64,000 bases of DNA from Flavobacterium sp. TR2 (GTDB lineage Bacteria > Bacteroidota > Bacteroidia > Flavobacteriales > Flavobacteriaceae): contig NZ_CP104307.1 in the NCBI RefSeq assembly GCF_025252405.1, positions 2,108,001 to 2,172,000 of the forward strand. Reading direction: 5' to 3'. The position numbers and the translations under genes were made by a program. The first letter of the stretch is position 1; each line of letters begins with the position of its first letter. Of the stretch, positions 50,662 to 59,385 are shown one piece after another. The notes beneath the pieces are model-generated. The model saw nothing but the letters and a program-made list of their open reading frames with translations. It did not search any database and was not told where the DNA came from.

Positions 50662-51102
50662 TTATATTTTGTCATTTTTGCGCTCTTTCATTTTCTCTCT
50701 CATTTTGTCTTTTCTCTCCTCTTGCAGCGCTTTCCATTTGGTGTATTGGTCGGCTTTTAAGATCGATTTCATTTTGGCGTCATTTGCTGCGATTTCGTCT
50801 TCCATTTGTTTTTTGAAAGCCGCTTTTTCTTCAGCAGGTGGTTTTGTACCACTTTCTTTTTGCTCTTGGCGAGCATCTCTTAGTTTTTCGGCTTTGGCGC
50901 TTCTATCTGCCAAAAGCTGTTTCACCTGTGCTTGTTGATTGGCATCTAAACTTAATTCTTTAGTCAGTTTTTGAAGCTGTTTCTCATTGCGTTGCTCAGG
51001 AGTCATTCTTTCTCTTTGTTCACGAGTCGGTTTTTGATTCATGTCTTGTGCAAAACTTGCTATTCCAACAAATAACATAGCAGCGATAAATAATTTTTTC
51101 AT
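50662..51102 (-). CDS. Secreted helical Spy/CpxP-like protein
   Basis: The 146-residue protein has a signal peptide (LFIAAMLFVGIASFAQ) and a mature part of charged helices: REQRERMTPEQRNEKQLQKL, LDANQQAQVKQLLADRS and KADQYTKWKALQEERKDKM. It lacks cysteines and resembles periplasmic stress chaperones of the Spy/CpxP type with a MTPEQR-like LTxxQ motif, though similarity is weak. It is convergent with hemL. The role in the envelope is inferred. Confidence 0.78.
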   Translation of the reverse strand: MKKLFIAAMLFVGIASFAQDMNQKPTREQRERMTPEQRNEKQLQKLTKELSLDANQQAQVKQLLADRSAKAEKLRDARQEQKESGTKPPAEEKAAFKKQMEDEIAANDAKMKSILKADQYTKWKALQEERKDKMREKMKERKNDKI

Positions 51103-51292
51103 GTCTTACGTTTTTTAATTGTTTATAGGGATTAGACTTTTTTAAATAAAGCAGGTTTAATTGGATTTTGAAAAATTATATTTTATTTAACAATTTGAAG
51201 AGTAGTTGATTAGTGGCTTTGTTAAGTGTTCATTGAAAATATTTTCTTATTTTTAATGGATTAAGAAATTTGAAATAATCAATTCCAAAACC

Positions 51293-52294
51293 ATGAATAA
51301 AATTGCCTTTTTCTCTACTCAGCCTTACGATAAAACGTTTTTCAACAAATACAACGAAGATTTTGGTTTTCAGTTGGATTTTTTTGAAACGCAATTGAAT
51401 CCGCAAACTGTGGCTTTAATTGAAGAATGCGAGATTGTTTGTGTTTTTGTAAATGATATTGTAAACGAAACGGTCATCAAGCAATTGGCAGAAAAAAAGG
51501 TGAAAATAATTGCTTTGCGTTGCGCCGGATTTAATAATGTTGATTTAGAAACGGCAAAAAAATACAACATAAAAGTCTGCCGTGTTCCCGCATATTCGCC
51601 ACAGGCAGTTGCTGAACACGCTATGGCGATGATTTTGACATTAAATAGAAAAACGCACAAAGCTTATAACAGGGTTCGCGAGCAAAATTTTTCTTTAAAT
51701 GGCTTGTTGGGTTTCGATTTATTCGGAAAGACAATAGGAATTATTGGAACTGGAAATATTGGAAAAGCATTTTCTAAAATTGCGCTAGGCTTTGGCTGTA
51801 AAGTTTTGGCTTATGATATTATGGAAAATGAAGAAATGAAAAAGGATGGCGTTTCTTTCGTAGGTTTAGAAGAAATTTTTAAATCGAGTGATATTATTTC
51901 GCTTCATTGCCCGTTGAACGAACAGACCAAACACGTCATTAATACAACTTCAATTTCTTTTATGAAAGATAGTGTTATGATTATCAATACAAGCCGTGGA
52001 GGATTGATCGAAACTTCTTCGGTAATTGAAGGTTTAAAAGAAGGTAAAATAGGTTATTTAGGGATTGATGTTTACGAACAGGAAGAAAAACTATTTTTTA
52101 GAGATCTTTCTGCAGATATTATACAAGATGATGCGATTCAGCGTTTGATGAGTTTTCCAAATGTTTTGGTAACTGCTCATCAGGCATTTTTTACCAATGA
52201 GGCTCTGACACAGATTGCTTTGGTGACTTTTAACAATATAAAATCATTGCTAAAGCAGAATGATATTGAAAATAAAGCAGCTTTACTAGTGTAA
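51293..52294 (+). CDS. D-2-hydroxyacid dehydrogenase (D-lactate dehydrogenase-like)
   Basis: The 333-residue protein has the D-isomer-specific dehydrogenase layout: LRCAGFNNVDL in the substrate domain, the NAD motif GIIGTGNIGKAF, NTSRGGLIE with the catalytic Arg, a Glu near VYEQEEKLFF and the catalytic His in TAHQAFFT. FFSTQPYDKTFFNKYN at the start is typical of fermentative D-lactate dehydrogenases (LdhA). The reaction is pyruvate to D-lactate with NADH. A small lipoprotein gene follows 27 bases later. Confidence 0.92.
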   Translation: MNKIAFFSTQPYDKTFFNKYNEDFGFQLDFFETQLNPQTVALIEECEIVCVFVNDIVNETVIKQLAEKKVKIIALRCAGFNNVDLETAKKYNIKVCRVPAYSPQAVAEHAMAMILTLNRKTHKAYNRVREQNFSLNGLLGFDLFGKTIGIIGTGNIGKAFSKIALGFGCKVLAYDIMENEEMKKDGVSFVGLEEIFKSSDIISLHCPLNEQTKHVINTTSISFMKDSVMIINTSRGGLIETSSVIEGLKEGKIGYLGIDVYEQEEKLFFRDLSADIIQDDAIQRLMSFPNVLVTAHQAFFTNEALTQIALVTFNNIKSLLKQNDIENKAALLV

Positions 52295-52321
52295 ATTATA
52301 ACGAATTTAAAATATTAAAGT

Positions 52322-52918
52322 ATGAAAAATAAAATTTTAATCCTAGTTAGCATTTTGGCATTAAGTTCTTGTCAGAATAAAGATAATTCGAAAAATATTG
52401 TAAAAACGGTTGTTCAAGACACATTATCAAAAACACTTGGCGGAACAGCAGATTTGAGTGAAGCTACTCCAAAAGAAGACAAAGCCATAGAACTCATTCG
52501 AAAGCAATTGAACGTGCTGTTGAAAAAGGATATTCCAGCTATGACCAAAGATAATCGTTACTTTTATTATGATGCTTTCGATTTAAATAATGATCAGAAG
52601 AACGAATATTTGGTTGGGTTCTCAAATTCTTATTTCTGCGGAAGCGGAGGCTGTTCGGGTTATATTTTAAATAACGACGGAAGTGTGATCAATCATTTCA
52701 CAGTAACCGATTTTCCGATTTATGTAACCACTTCATCAACAGAAAAATTTTATGATTTGATATTTGAAAGCGGAGGGAAGTTTCATCTCCTAAAAATGAA
52801 AAGTGGAAAATACCCGTCCAATCCGTCTGTTCAGCAAGTTATAAAAAGCGATGTTCCAAAAGAAAGCACAAAGGTTTTGGATATTCAAGGGGGAAAATTG
52901 GAGAAGTATTCGTTTTAA
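52322..52918 (+). CDS. Lipoprotein of unknown function
   Basis: The 198-residue protein has a lipoprotein signal (ILVSILALSSCQN). The mature part contains RYFYYDAFDLNNDQKNEYLVGF, in which DLNNDQKNE resembles a calcium-loop or FG-GAP-like motif, and FCGSGGCSGYIL with a likely disulfide. The gene follows the dehydrogenase by 27 bases and may share its transcript. No family is named. Confidence 0.75.
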   Translation: MKNKILILVSILALSSCQNKDNSKNIVKTVVQDTLSKTLGGTADLSEATPKEDKAIELIRKQLNVLLKKDIPAMTKDNRYFYYDAFDLNNDQKNEYLVGFSNSYFCGSGGCSGYILNNDGSVINHFTVTDFPIYVTTSSTEKFYDLIFESGGKFHLLKMKSGKYPSNPSVQQVIKSDVPKESTKVLDIQGGKLEKYSF

Positions 52919-52937
52919 ACAGATTGTCTTTAAATAG

Positions 52938-52971
52938 AAAACCCGACAGGTTTTTAAAACCTGTCGGGTTT
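52938..52971. terminator. Terminator/repeat copy of 24466-24498
   Basis: AAACCCGACAGG-TTTTTAAAA-CCTGTCGGGTTT forms a perfect 12-bp stem after the lipoprotein gene. It matches the alaS-side copy except for one base. Confidence 0.75.
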
Positions 52972-52976
52972 GAACA

Positions 52977-53117
52977 TCAGACTTCAGAAAGCCATTCAAG
53001 ATCTTCTTTATCTAAATCTTCTTGAGAAATAACTCTTCCATGCTTTATATCGTCTTCACTTTCTTTAAGCATATCTAATTCATGTTCATCTAATTGATAA
53101 ATTTCTTGATTGTTCAT
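52977..53117 (-). CDS. Orphan antitoxin-like small acidic protein
   Basis: A 46-residue frame, ATG 53115-53117 to TGA 52977-52979, reads MNNQEIYQLDEHELDMLKES, then EDDIKHGRVISQEDLDKEDL and EWLSEV. It is acidic and helical. The phrase GRVISQEDLDKEDLEWL looks like the C-terminal part of antitoxins that accompany ParE/RelE toxins in Flavobacteriia. No toxin gene follows: only a terminator and a convergent gene lie downstream. It may be a relic or an immunity peptide for a toxin elsewhere. Confidence 0.65.
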   Translation of the reverse strand: MNNQEIYQLDEHELDMLKESEDDIKHGRVISQEDLDKEDLEWLSEV

Positions 53118-53149
53118 GGTTAAGTTATTTTTGTTTAGGTAATTTAAAT

Positions 53150-53184
53150 AAAAAAGCTCAGCAGTTTTAAACCTACTGAGCTGT
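53150..53184 (-). terminator. Terminator of lysS
   Basis: AGCTCAGCAG (53155-53164) and CTACTGAGCT (53173-53182) form an imperfect 10-bp stem, with T-rich sequence after it on the minus strand. It lies between lysS and the small antitoxin-like gene. Confidence 0.75.
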
Positions 53185-53209
53185 ATTTATAATAAGATAA
53201 GACAAAAAA

Positions 53210-54913
53210 TTACCCCACCAATTCCACAAATTTAAACTCGCCGTCAACGACAACTTTAGTCAAACCGTGTTTAGATAAGTTTTTCATAGACGCATCCCAT
53301 TTTTTACCGCTTAAGTTAGCTGAAACTTTTAGCTGAGACAAATCCATTTTATTTTCGTTTCCTTTCAATAAAGTCACGATTACTTTTTCTTCTTCTGTCA
53401 ATTCGATCTGAGCTTGTTTTTTCTCCGGACGCATTTGTGGGAACAATAAAACTTCCTGAATAGAAGCATTGTTTGTCAAATACATAATCAAACGATCCAT
53501 TCCAATTCCCATACCAGAAGTTGGAGGCATACCGTACTCAAGAGCTCTTAAGAAATCTTCGTCGATAATTCCGTTTGCTTCATCATCACCTTTTTCAGAA
53601 AGACGCATTTGATCTTCAAAACGCTCTCTTTGGTCGATTGGGTCGTTTAATTCAGAATAAGCATTTGCAATTTCTTTACCGCAAACCATTAATTCAAAAC
53701 GCTCAGTCAAATCTGGATTGTCGCGGTGTTCTTTACAAAGCGGAGACATTTCTTTAGGATAATCTGTAATGAAAGTTGGCTGAATATAATTTCCTTCACA
53801 TTTTGCTCCGAAAATCTCATCGATTAATTTTCCTTTACCCATTGTTTCGTCAACCTCGATTCCCATTCCTCTTGCAGCTTCAAACAATTCCTGCTCTGTT
53901 TTGCCAGAAATATCAAAACCAGTAAAATGTTTGATAGAATCGGTCATTGTAACACGTGCATAAGGCGCTTTAAAGTTGATTTTGTGCTCGCCAAAAGTAA
54001 CTTCGCTTGTGCCATTTACAGCAATTGCACAGTGCTCCAATAAACCTTCAGCAAAATCCATCATCCAGTTGTAGTCTTTGTAAGCTACATATATTTCCAT
54101 TGCAGTAAACTCAGGATTATGCGTTCTGTCCATTCCTTCGTTACGGAAGTTTCTAGAGAACTCATAAACACCTTCAAATCCACCAACAATTAATCTTTTT
54201 AAGTATAACTCATTCGCAATGCGCATATAAAGCGGAATATCAAGCGAGTTGTGGTGCGTAATAAATGGTCTTGCCGAAGCTCCACCAGGAATTGACTGTA
54301 AAACTGGAGTATCCACTTCAAGATATCCTGCATTGTTAAAATACTCTCTCATTGCAGTGAACAGTTTAGTTCTTTTAAGGAAAGTTTCTTTAACCTGCGG
54401 ATTTACAGTTAGATCTACATAACGCATTCTATAACGCAATTCAGCGTCGTTGAAAGCATCGTGAACTTTTCCGTCTTCGTCAACCTTTGGTAAAGGCAAC
54501 GGACGCAATGTTTTACTCAAGAAAGTAAAACCAGTTACACGAATACATTTTGCACCAACTTGTGTAGTAAACAATTCACCTTCAATACCAATAAAATCTC
54601 CTAAATCGGTTAGTTTTTTGAATACTTGGTTGTATAAAGTTTTATCGTCACCTTCGCACAAAACATCACGATTCACGTACAATTGAATACGCCCTTCGCT
54701 GTCTTGCAGTTCAGCAAAACAAGCTTTACCTTGATCACGAACACTCATCAAACGTCCTGCAACGATAACCTTCTTACCTTCCTCAAAAGTTTCCTTTATC
54801 TGCTTCGAAGTGTGATTTACAGGAAAAAGATTAGCTGGATAAGGATTGATTCCCAGATTGCGTAAGTTTTGAAGTTTTTCTCTTCTGATGATTTCTTGTT
54901 CTGATAATGCCAT
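53210..54913 (-). CDS. lysS: Lysyl-tRNA synthetase (class II) with C-terminal extension
   Basis: The 567-residue enzyme has an anticodon-binding OB domain (about 55-160; VIVAGRLMSVRDQGKACFAELQD) and a class II catalytic domain with motif 2 FRNEGMDRTHNPEFTAMEIY and motif 3 GMGIGMDRLIM. Bacterial LysS usually ends at the VLLFPQMRP segment. Here about 65 more residues follow (TEEEKVIVTLLKGNENKMDL and onward), resembling a winged-helix module. The promoter box TATCTTTG lies 26 bases upstream of the ATG. Confidence 0.96.
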   Translation of the reverse strand: MALSEQEIIRREKLQNLRNLGINPYPANLFPVNHTSKQIKETFEEGKKVIVAGRLMSVRDQGKACFAELQDSEGRIQLYVNRDVLCEGDDKTLYNQVFKKLTDLGDFIGIEGELFTTQVGAKCIRVTGFTFLSKTLRPLPLPKVDEDGKVHDAFNDAELRYRMRYVDLTVNPQVKETFLKRTKLFTAMREYFNNAGYLEVDTPVLQSIPGGASARPFITHHNSLDIPLYMRIANELYLKRLIVGGFEGVYEFSRNFRNEGMDRTHNPEFTAMEIYVAYKDYNWMMDFAEGLLEHCAIAVNGTSEVTFGEHKINFKAPYARVTMTDSIKHFTGFDISGKTEQELFEAARGMGIEVDETMGKGKLIDEIFGAKCEGNYIQPTFITDYPKEMSPLCKEHRDNPDLTERFELMVCGKEIANAYSELNDPIDQRERFEDQMRLSEKGDDEANGIIDEDFLRALEYGMPPTSGMGIGMDRLIMYLTNNASIQEVLLFPQMRPEKKQAQIELTEEEKVIVTLLKGNENKMDLSQLKVSANLSGKKWDASMKNLSKHGLTKVVVDGEFKFVELVG

Positions 54914-54938
54914 TTTTGCGCTATTTTTTTTAAGTGTG

Positions 54939-54946
54939 CAAAGATA
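54939..54946 (-). promoter_or_regulatory. -7 box of lysS
   Basis: On the minus strand TATCTTTG fits TAnnTTTG, 25 bases before the ATG. Confidence 0.6.
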
Positions 54947-55206
54947 AAGAAAAGAATGCAGATTTTAGAATGCAGTTTTTAGATTTTTTGTGACATCAAT
55001 TTATTGGGTTTCAATCATCTTTAGCAGCATTGATCGTTGTTGGAAACGATTAGTTTTTGGCAAATATGGAATATGCTTAAAGGTTAATGTTTTGATATGT
55101 AGGTTTTTGTGCGAAATCTTAAATAACGAATTTGAACTTGTTTTAAATAGGACTAAAATAATTATCAAAAGAAGGTATCTTCGCTTAAACAACTTAAACC
55201 TCAATT

Positions 55207-56010
55207 ATGAAAAGAATTTTACTTTGCTTTTTTATTGTATTTTGTATTGCAAGCTGCACGCTTAAGGAAAAGATGATCTTGAATGAAGATGGATCTGGAA
55301 CTTTGTCTTATGGCTTTGATATGTCTCCGATGTATAAACTAGGTATGAAAAAAGCAGATTCTGCTAAAGTCAATAAAGTCTTAGACACTACTTTTACTTT
55401 CAAAGACGTGTTGGCCAAAATAAAAGACAGTATTTCTAAATTGCCAGATGCTGATAAAGAAAAAATAGAACAGCTGGAGAAAGAAAAAGAGAAACTTGAA
55501 CTTCTAGAGAATTTTACAGTAAGCATAAAAGTTAACGACGAAAAAAAGCAATTTGAATATAGTATGGCAATTGATTTTCCTAGCGGAACAGATTTTAAAA
55601 CGATTGCAACACCTGCCGAAAGTTTAGAAGCGCTGGCGGCGGCTGACAAAAAAAGATTAGGAGCTCTAAGTGCTGCTCCAAAGCCAGAAGAAAAATCAAC
55701 CTCAACTATTTTTTATGATGGCAAGGTTTTTATTAAAACAATTACTCCTTCTGCAAATGATAAAAAAGCTAAAAAGAAGAAAGTGGCTAAGAAAGAAAAC
55801 GGTGATGATCCATTTTCAAAAAAAATAGAAGAAATGATGAAGGAGTGTAAATATATAGCCGAATATCATTTTCCTAAAAAGATTAAAACCCTGTCGATAA
55901 AAAATGCTGTAATAGCAGCAGATAGAAAAAGCTTTACAGCCGAAATTCCGTTAGGCAATATGCAGGAAAGCAGTGTAGATTTTGGCTTCAAAGTAGAATT
56001 TGAACAATAA
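55207..56010 (+). CDS. Lipoprotein, paralogue of the next gene
   Basis: The 267-residue protein has a lipoprotein signal (LCFFIVFCIASCTLK). The mature part begins EKMILNEDGSGTLSYGFDMS, contains LDTTFTFKDVLAKIKDSISK and a charged coiled-coil segment, and ends with AEYHFPKKIKTLSIKNA. The next gene shares INDNGTGKFSVDMD, LDTTFTFKKMF and NYHFPKKIKKVSNPSA in the same order, so the two are tandem paralogues. The function is unknown; both would be anchored to the envelope. Confidence 0.78.
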   Translation: MKRILLCFFIVFCIASCTLKEKMILNEDGSGTLSYGFDMSPMYKLGMKKADSAKVNKVLDTTFTFKDVLAKIKDSISKLPDADKEKIEQLEKEKEKLELLENFTVSIKVNDEKKQFEYSMAIDFPSGTDFKTIATPAESLEALAAADKKRLGALSAAPKPEEKSTSTIFYDGKVFIKTITPSANDKKAKKKKVAKKENGDDPFSKKIEEMMKECKYIAEYHFPKKIKTLSIKNAVIAADRKSFTAEIPLGNMQESSVDFGFKVEFEQ

Positions 56011-56052
56011 TTGAAGGTTTTCAATAAAATGCTTTTTTAAAAATAGTCTTTG

Positions 56053-56060
56053 TATCTTTG
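56053..56060 (+). promoter_or_regulatory. -7 box of the second lipoprotein gene
   Basis: TATCTTTG, 16 bases before the ATG at 56077, indicates that the second paralogue has its own promoter. Confidence 0.6.
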
Positions 56061-56076
56061 ATAAAAATATACTGCG

Positions 56077-56829
56077 ATGAAATTATATAAATTACTGAGT
56101 CTTTCTTTTTTAATAGCAACGTTAACTAGCTGCACTTTTACAGAAAACATTTACATCAATGATAACGGAACTGGAAAATTTTCGGTTGATATGGATGGTT
56201 CTGCTTTAATGGAAATGGCCGGCGATCAGATTGCGGGTCAAATGGGAGATGCTAAAAAAGAGTTAGATACTACTTTTACTTTCAAAAAAATGTTTGAAGA
56301 AAAAAAAGACAGTATTGCAAAGCTATCGCCAGAAAGTCAGAAAGAGCTTAAAAAGCTTGAGAATTTTGTGGTATCTACCAAAATGAGCTCTGAGAAAAAG
56401 CAGTTTTTAATGACATTGGCAACTGATTTTAAAAATGTCAATGAACTTCAAGATGTTTTACAGACTTTAAGCACATTTCAAAAATTAGAAGGCGGAGCAA
56501 ATGCAACTCCACTTGGAAATGGTTTTGGAGATAATAAAAGTAAATTAAGCTATACTTATGACGGAAAGAAATTTACAAGAAAAGCAGTAGTCGATCAGCA
56601 GAAACTGCAGGCTGCTAAGGCTAAAGATACGGCTGCTGATATGACTAAAATGATGTTTGCTTCGTCTAGTTATGTTGTAAATTATCATTTTCCAAAAAAA
56701 ATAAAGAAAGTTTCTAATCCAAGCGCATTGTTTAGCGACGATCGAAAATCAATTACAATTCAATACTCTTTTACGGATTATATGGAGAATCCTGACAAAC
56801 TGAACTTTGATGTTGAGTTTGAAAAATAA
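56077..56829 (+). CDS. Lipoprotein, paralogue of the previous gene
   Basis: The 250-residue protein has a lipoprotein signal (SFLIATLTSCTFT) and the same domain order as its neighbour: ENIYINDNGTGKFSVDMDGS, LDTTFTFKKMFEEKKDSIAK, KLENFVVSTKMSSEKKQFLM and YVVNYHFPKKIKKVSNP. It lacks the Lys-rich insert present near residue 180 of the first copy. It ends five bases before lipB, so at least these two may be read together. Function is unknown. Confidence 0.78.
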   Translation: MKLYKLLSLSFLIATLTSCTFTENIYINDNGTGKFSVDMDGSALMEMAGDQIAGQMGDAKKELDTTFTFKKMFEEKKDSIAKLSPESQKELKKLENFVVSTKMSSEKKQFLMTLATDFKNVNELQDVLQTLSTFQKLEGGANATPLGNGFGDNKSKLSYTYDGKKFTRKAVVDQQKLQAAKAKDTAADMTKMMFASSSYVVNYHFPKKIKKVSNPSALFSDDRKSITIQYSFTDYMENPDKLNFDVEFEK

Positions 56830-56834
56830 TTAAA

Positions 56835-57533
56835 ATGAATAAAAAAATCCAACTTCAGGATCTGGGCAAAAAAGACTATAAATCGACTTGGGAATATCAG
56901 GAAGAAATTTTTAAAGATATAGTCGATTTAAAAATCAAGAACAGAAGAGAAGAGCTAGATCTGCCAACGCCAAATTATTTGCTTTTTGTAGAACACCCTC
57001 ACGTGTATACATTAGGGAAAAGCGGTGATCTTGAAAACTTATTATTAAACGAAAAACAGCTCGAGGCTAAAGGAGCTACATTTTACAAAATTAATCGCGG
57101 AGGCGATATTACCTATCACGGACCAGGACAGATTGTGGGATATCCGATTTTGGATTTGGAGAATTTTTTTACTGATATTCATAAATACCTGCGTTTGCTG
57201 GAAGAATCTATTATTCTGACTTTGGCTGAATATGGTTTAGAATCGGGAAGAAGTGATGGAGAAACAGGCGTTTGGCTTGGTGTGGGAACTCCGTTTGCCC
57301 GTAAAATTTGTGCAATGGGTGTTCGCGCTTCACGTTGGGTGACCATGCACGGTTTTGCCTTAAATGTCAATGTCGATTTAGGTTATTTTGATAATATTAT
57401 TCCTTGCGGTATTCGAGGAAAAGGCGTTACATCTTTAAATGTAGAACTTGGTGTAGAGAAAGTAGATGAAGACGAAGTAAAATCTAAAATCATCAAACAT
57501 TTAACTGAGCTGTTTGAAGCTGAGTTTGTTTAA
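56835..57533 (+). CDS. lipB: Octanoyl-[acyl-carrier-protein]:protein N-octanoyltransferase
   Basis: The 232-residue enzyme transfers octanoate from acyl carrier protein to lipoyl domains, the first step of de novo lipoylation. Visible motifs are LLFVEHPHVYTLGKSG, the RGGDITYHGPGQIVGYPI block, the ligand region ICAMGVRASRWVTMHGFALNV (catalytic Lys is replaced by Arg-Trp context here) and the nucleophilic Cys in IPCGIRGKGVTSL. The length is typical. It starts five bases after the lipoprotein stop and ends in a strong terminator. Confidence 0.96.
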   Translation: MNKKIQLQDLGKKDYKSTWEYQEEIFKDIVDLKIKNRREELDLPTPNYLLFVEHPHVYTLGKSGDLENLLLNEKQLEAKGATFYKINRGGDITYHGPGQIVGYPILDLENFFTDIHKYLRLLEESIILTLAEYGLESGRSDGETGVWLGVGTPFARKICAMGVRASRWVTMHGFALNVNVDLGYFDNIIPCGIRGKGVTSLNVELGVEKVDEDEVKSKIIKHLTELFEAEFV

Positions 57534-57555
57534 AAAGAAAAAACTAATAAAAAAT

Positions 57556-57592
57556 ATCCCGTTTCAAGCATTCGTTTGAAACGGGTTTTTTG
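57556..57592 (+). terminator. Terminator of lipB
   Basis: CCCGTTTCAA and TTGAAACGGG (57558-57585) pair perfectly around a short loop and are followed by T6. Confidence 0.88.
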
Positions 57593-57742
57593 TTTGAATA
57601 TGATTTTCGCCACAGTCTTGAATAAGGAAATAGGGGCTGTTTTTTTAATAGAAAGCGTTTTTTTCTTAAATTTATATTGAAAAATCTGAAAAACCATTCC
57701 GCAAAAGTTAAGATTTTGTTGGGATGGCAAATTCAAGACTGC

Positions 57743-57775
57743 TTGTAATTCTCTTAGCTATTTATGCTAAATTTG
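57743..57775 (+). promoter_or_regulatory. Promoter of the secreted SnoaL-like gene
   Basis: TTG (57743-57745) and TAAATTTG (57768-57775) are separated by 22 bases, within the accepted Bacteroidota range, and lie 46 bases before the ATG. Confidence 0.5.
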
Positions 57776-57821
57776 GTTTTGTACATTAAAATTTAAAATT
57801 CATTTTAATTTCAGATTGCTT

Positions 57822-58673
57822 ATGAGAAAAATCTACTTATTCTGTTTCCTTTTTGTGCTTAATAGCCTTTTTGCTCAAAAGAAAGACAAACTATATCCTG
57901 TTGAAGTTTATGAAAAAGTATGGCAGGAGAAAAATAGCGATACCAGATTAAAGATGATTAAATCAATTTGGTTGGAAGACAGCACTTTTGAAGATCCTTC
58001 GGCTTCAATAAAAGGAATTGCGGCATTTAACAATGTTATCAACGAATTTTACAAGAAAAATCCAGATGCAGTATTAACATCAGGGCCAAAAATTGTAAAA
58101 GACAACTACGTAACCTGGGAATGGAAAGTTCTAGATTCCAAAAATAACCTTATCATGGCAGGGCGTGATTTTGCGCGTTTAAATGGCAAAGGACAGGTGA
58201 GCAAAATTATTGGTTTCTGGGATAAAGGAGTAACTTTGTCTGAAGCTGATATTTTGAAAAACTTGGAAGCAGAGAATTTAAAAGTTGTAGCAAAATATTA
58301 CGAAAGCCTTTTTAAAACAAAAGATTTTGATGCTTTGGCTGGCGTAGTTGCAGACGGGGCTGTTTACAATCAGGCAGCTGGTTTACCTTATGGGGGAACT
58401 TATACTGGTTTTAGCGAATGGACAAAAATGTTTGCAAAATCAGCAGAATTTTTTGATCTTCAGATAGAGAAAGAACCAACTTATTTCAGCGATGCTTCTA
58501 AAAATGAAGTAATCATTTATTTTACAATGAGCTGCAAATCTAAAAAATCTGGCAAAACAATGTCAGTTCCAATTTCAGAACATTTCGATTTGAAAGACGG
58601 GAAAATTATAGCGGTAAGACCTTTTTATTACGACACAAAACAATTTGCAGAGTTTTTAAAAAGTAAGAAGTAA
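57822..58673 (+). CDS. Secreted protein with two NTF2/SnoaL-like domains
   Basis: The 283-residue protein has a signal peptide (YLFCFLFVLNSLFAQ) and two successive SnoaL/NTF2-like domains (about 25-145 and 150-275). The first shows SIWLEDSTFEDPSASIKGIA and FARLNGKGQVSKIIGFWD; the second shows YYESLFKTKDFDALAGVVAD and HFDLKDGKIIAVRPFYYD. Such folds bind small molecules or act as ketosteroid-isomerase-like enzymes. I start at ATG 57822; the TTG six bases earlier is less likely. It ends close to the convergent rnhB gene. Confidence 0.8.
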   Translation: MRKIYLFCFLFVLNSLFAQKKDKLYPVEVYEKVWQEKNSDTRLKMIKSIWLEDSTFEDPSASIKGIAAFNNVINEFYKKNPDAVLTSGPKIVKDNYVTWEWKVLDSKNNLIMAGRDFARLNGKGQVSKIIGFWDKGVTLSEADILKNLEAENLKVVAKYYESLFKTKDFDALAGVVADGAVYNQAAGLPYGGTYTGFSEWTKMFAKSAEFFDLQIEKEPTYFSDASKNEVIIYFTMSCKSKKSGKTMSVPISEHFDLKDGKIIAVRPFYYDTKQFAEFLKSKK

Positions 58674-58722
58674 GAAATAAAAGTGAAAAGCGAAAAACGA
58701 CCTGATGGGTCGTTTTTTTTTA

Positions 58723-59385
58723 TTAAAATAAATCGAGTTCCAATTGTTCAGGCAAAAGCCTAAAACTCATTCTGTGATATTTTGTAGTTCCGAATTCTTT
58801 AATCGCTTCGCGATGTTCCTTGGTTGGATATCCTTTATTTTGTTTCCAGTTATACATCGGAAACTCTTCATGAATTTTATCCATATATTCGTCGCGATAC
58901 GTCTTAGCTAAAACAGATGCGGCGGCAATGCTTAAGTATTTCCCATCGCCTTTTATGATACTTTGATTCGGGATCGATTTTAAAAGCGCAATTTCGTCTT
59001 GAGAGAATTGTTTCCCAAAAGTATTTTTAAGGCCAAGTTTAGCATTTAAAGAGCGATTTCCGTCAACTATGATATATTCGGGAACGTGTTTCAGTTTCAA
59101 AATGCATTCCTGCATTCCTTTCATTGAAGCGTTTAAAATGTTTATTTCGTCAATTTCGTCTGGAAACAAATGCGCGACAGCAAAACATACAGCTTCTTTT
59201 TCAAGAACAGGCCTTAAAAGCGCTCTCGTTTTTTCAGACAATTGTTTACTGTCGTTTAGAATTTTATTCTCAAAATGTTCGGGTAAAATTATTGCTGCGG
59301 CAGTAACCGGACCAGCCAGACATCCTCTTCCAGCTTCATCGGTTCCAGTTTCTAAAATAAATCCGGAGAAATTTTTTTCGAGCAT
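58723..59385 (-). CDS. rnhB: Ribonuclease HII
   Basis: The 220-residue enzyme removes ribonucleotides from DNA:RNA duplexes. Catalytic residues are seen in [21 protein letters not shown] (Asp-Glu), IVDGNRSL (Asp) and [17 protein letters not shown], with the [10 protein letters not shown] segment after the first motif. The length is normal. It is convergent with the SnoaL-like gene; a short hairpin (AAAGCGAAAAACGACC... region, 58684-58718) between them is a possible terminator. Confidence 0.96.
   Translation of the reverse strand: MLEKNFSGFILETGTDEAGRGCLAGPVTAAAIILPEHFENKILNDSKQLSEKTRALLRPVLEKEAVCFAVAHLFPDEIDEINILNASMKGMQECILKLKHVPEYIIVDGNRSLNAKLGLKNTFGKQFSQDEIALLKSIPNQSIIKGDGKYLSIAAASVLAKTYRDEYMDKIHEEFPMYNWKQNKGYPTKEHREAIKEFGTTKYHRMSFRLLPEQLELDLF

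Noticed and set aside
57530..57736. Minus-strand frame in the gap after lipB
   Set aside because: It covers the lipB terminator and AT-rich sequence, and its residues look random.
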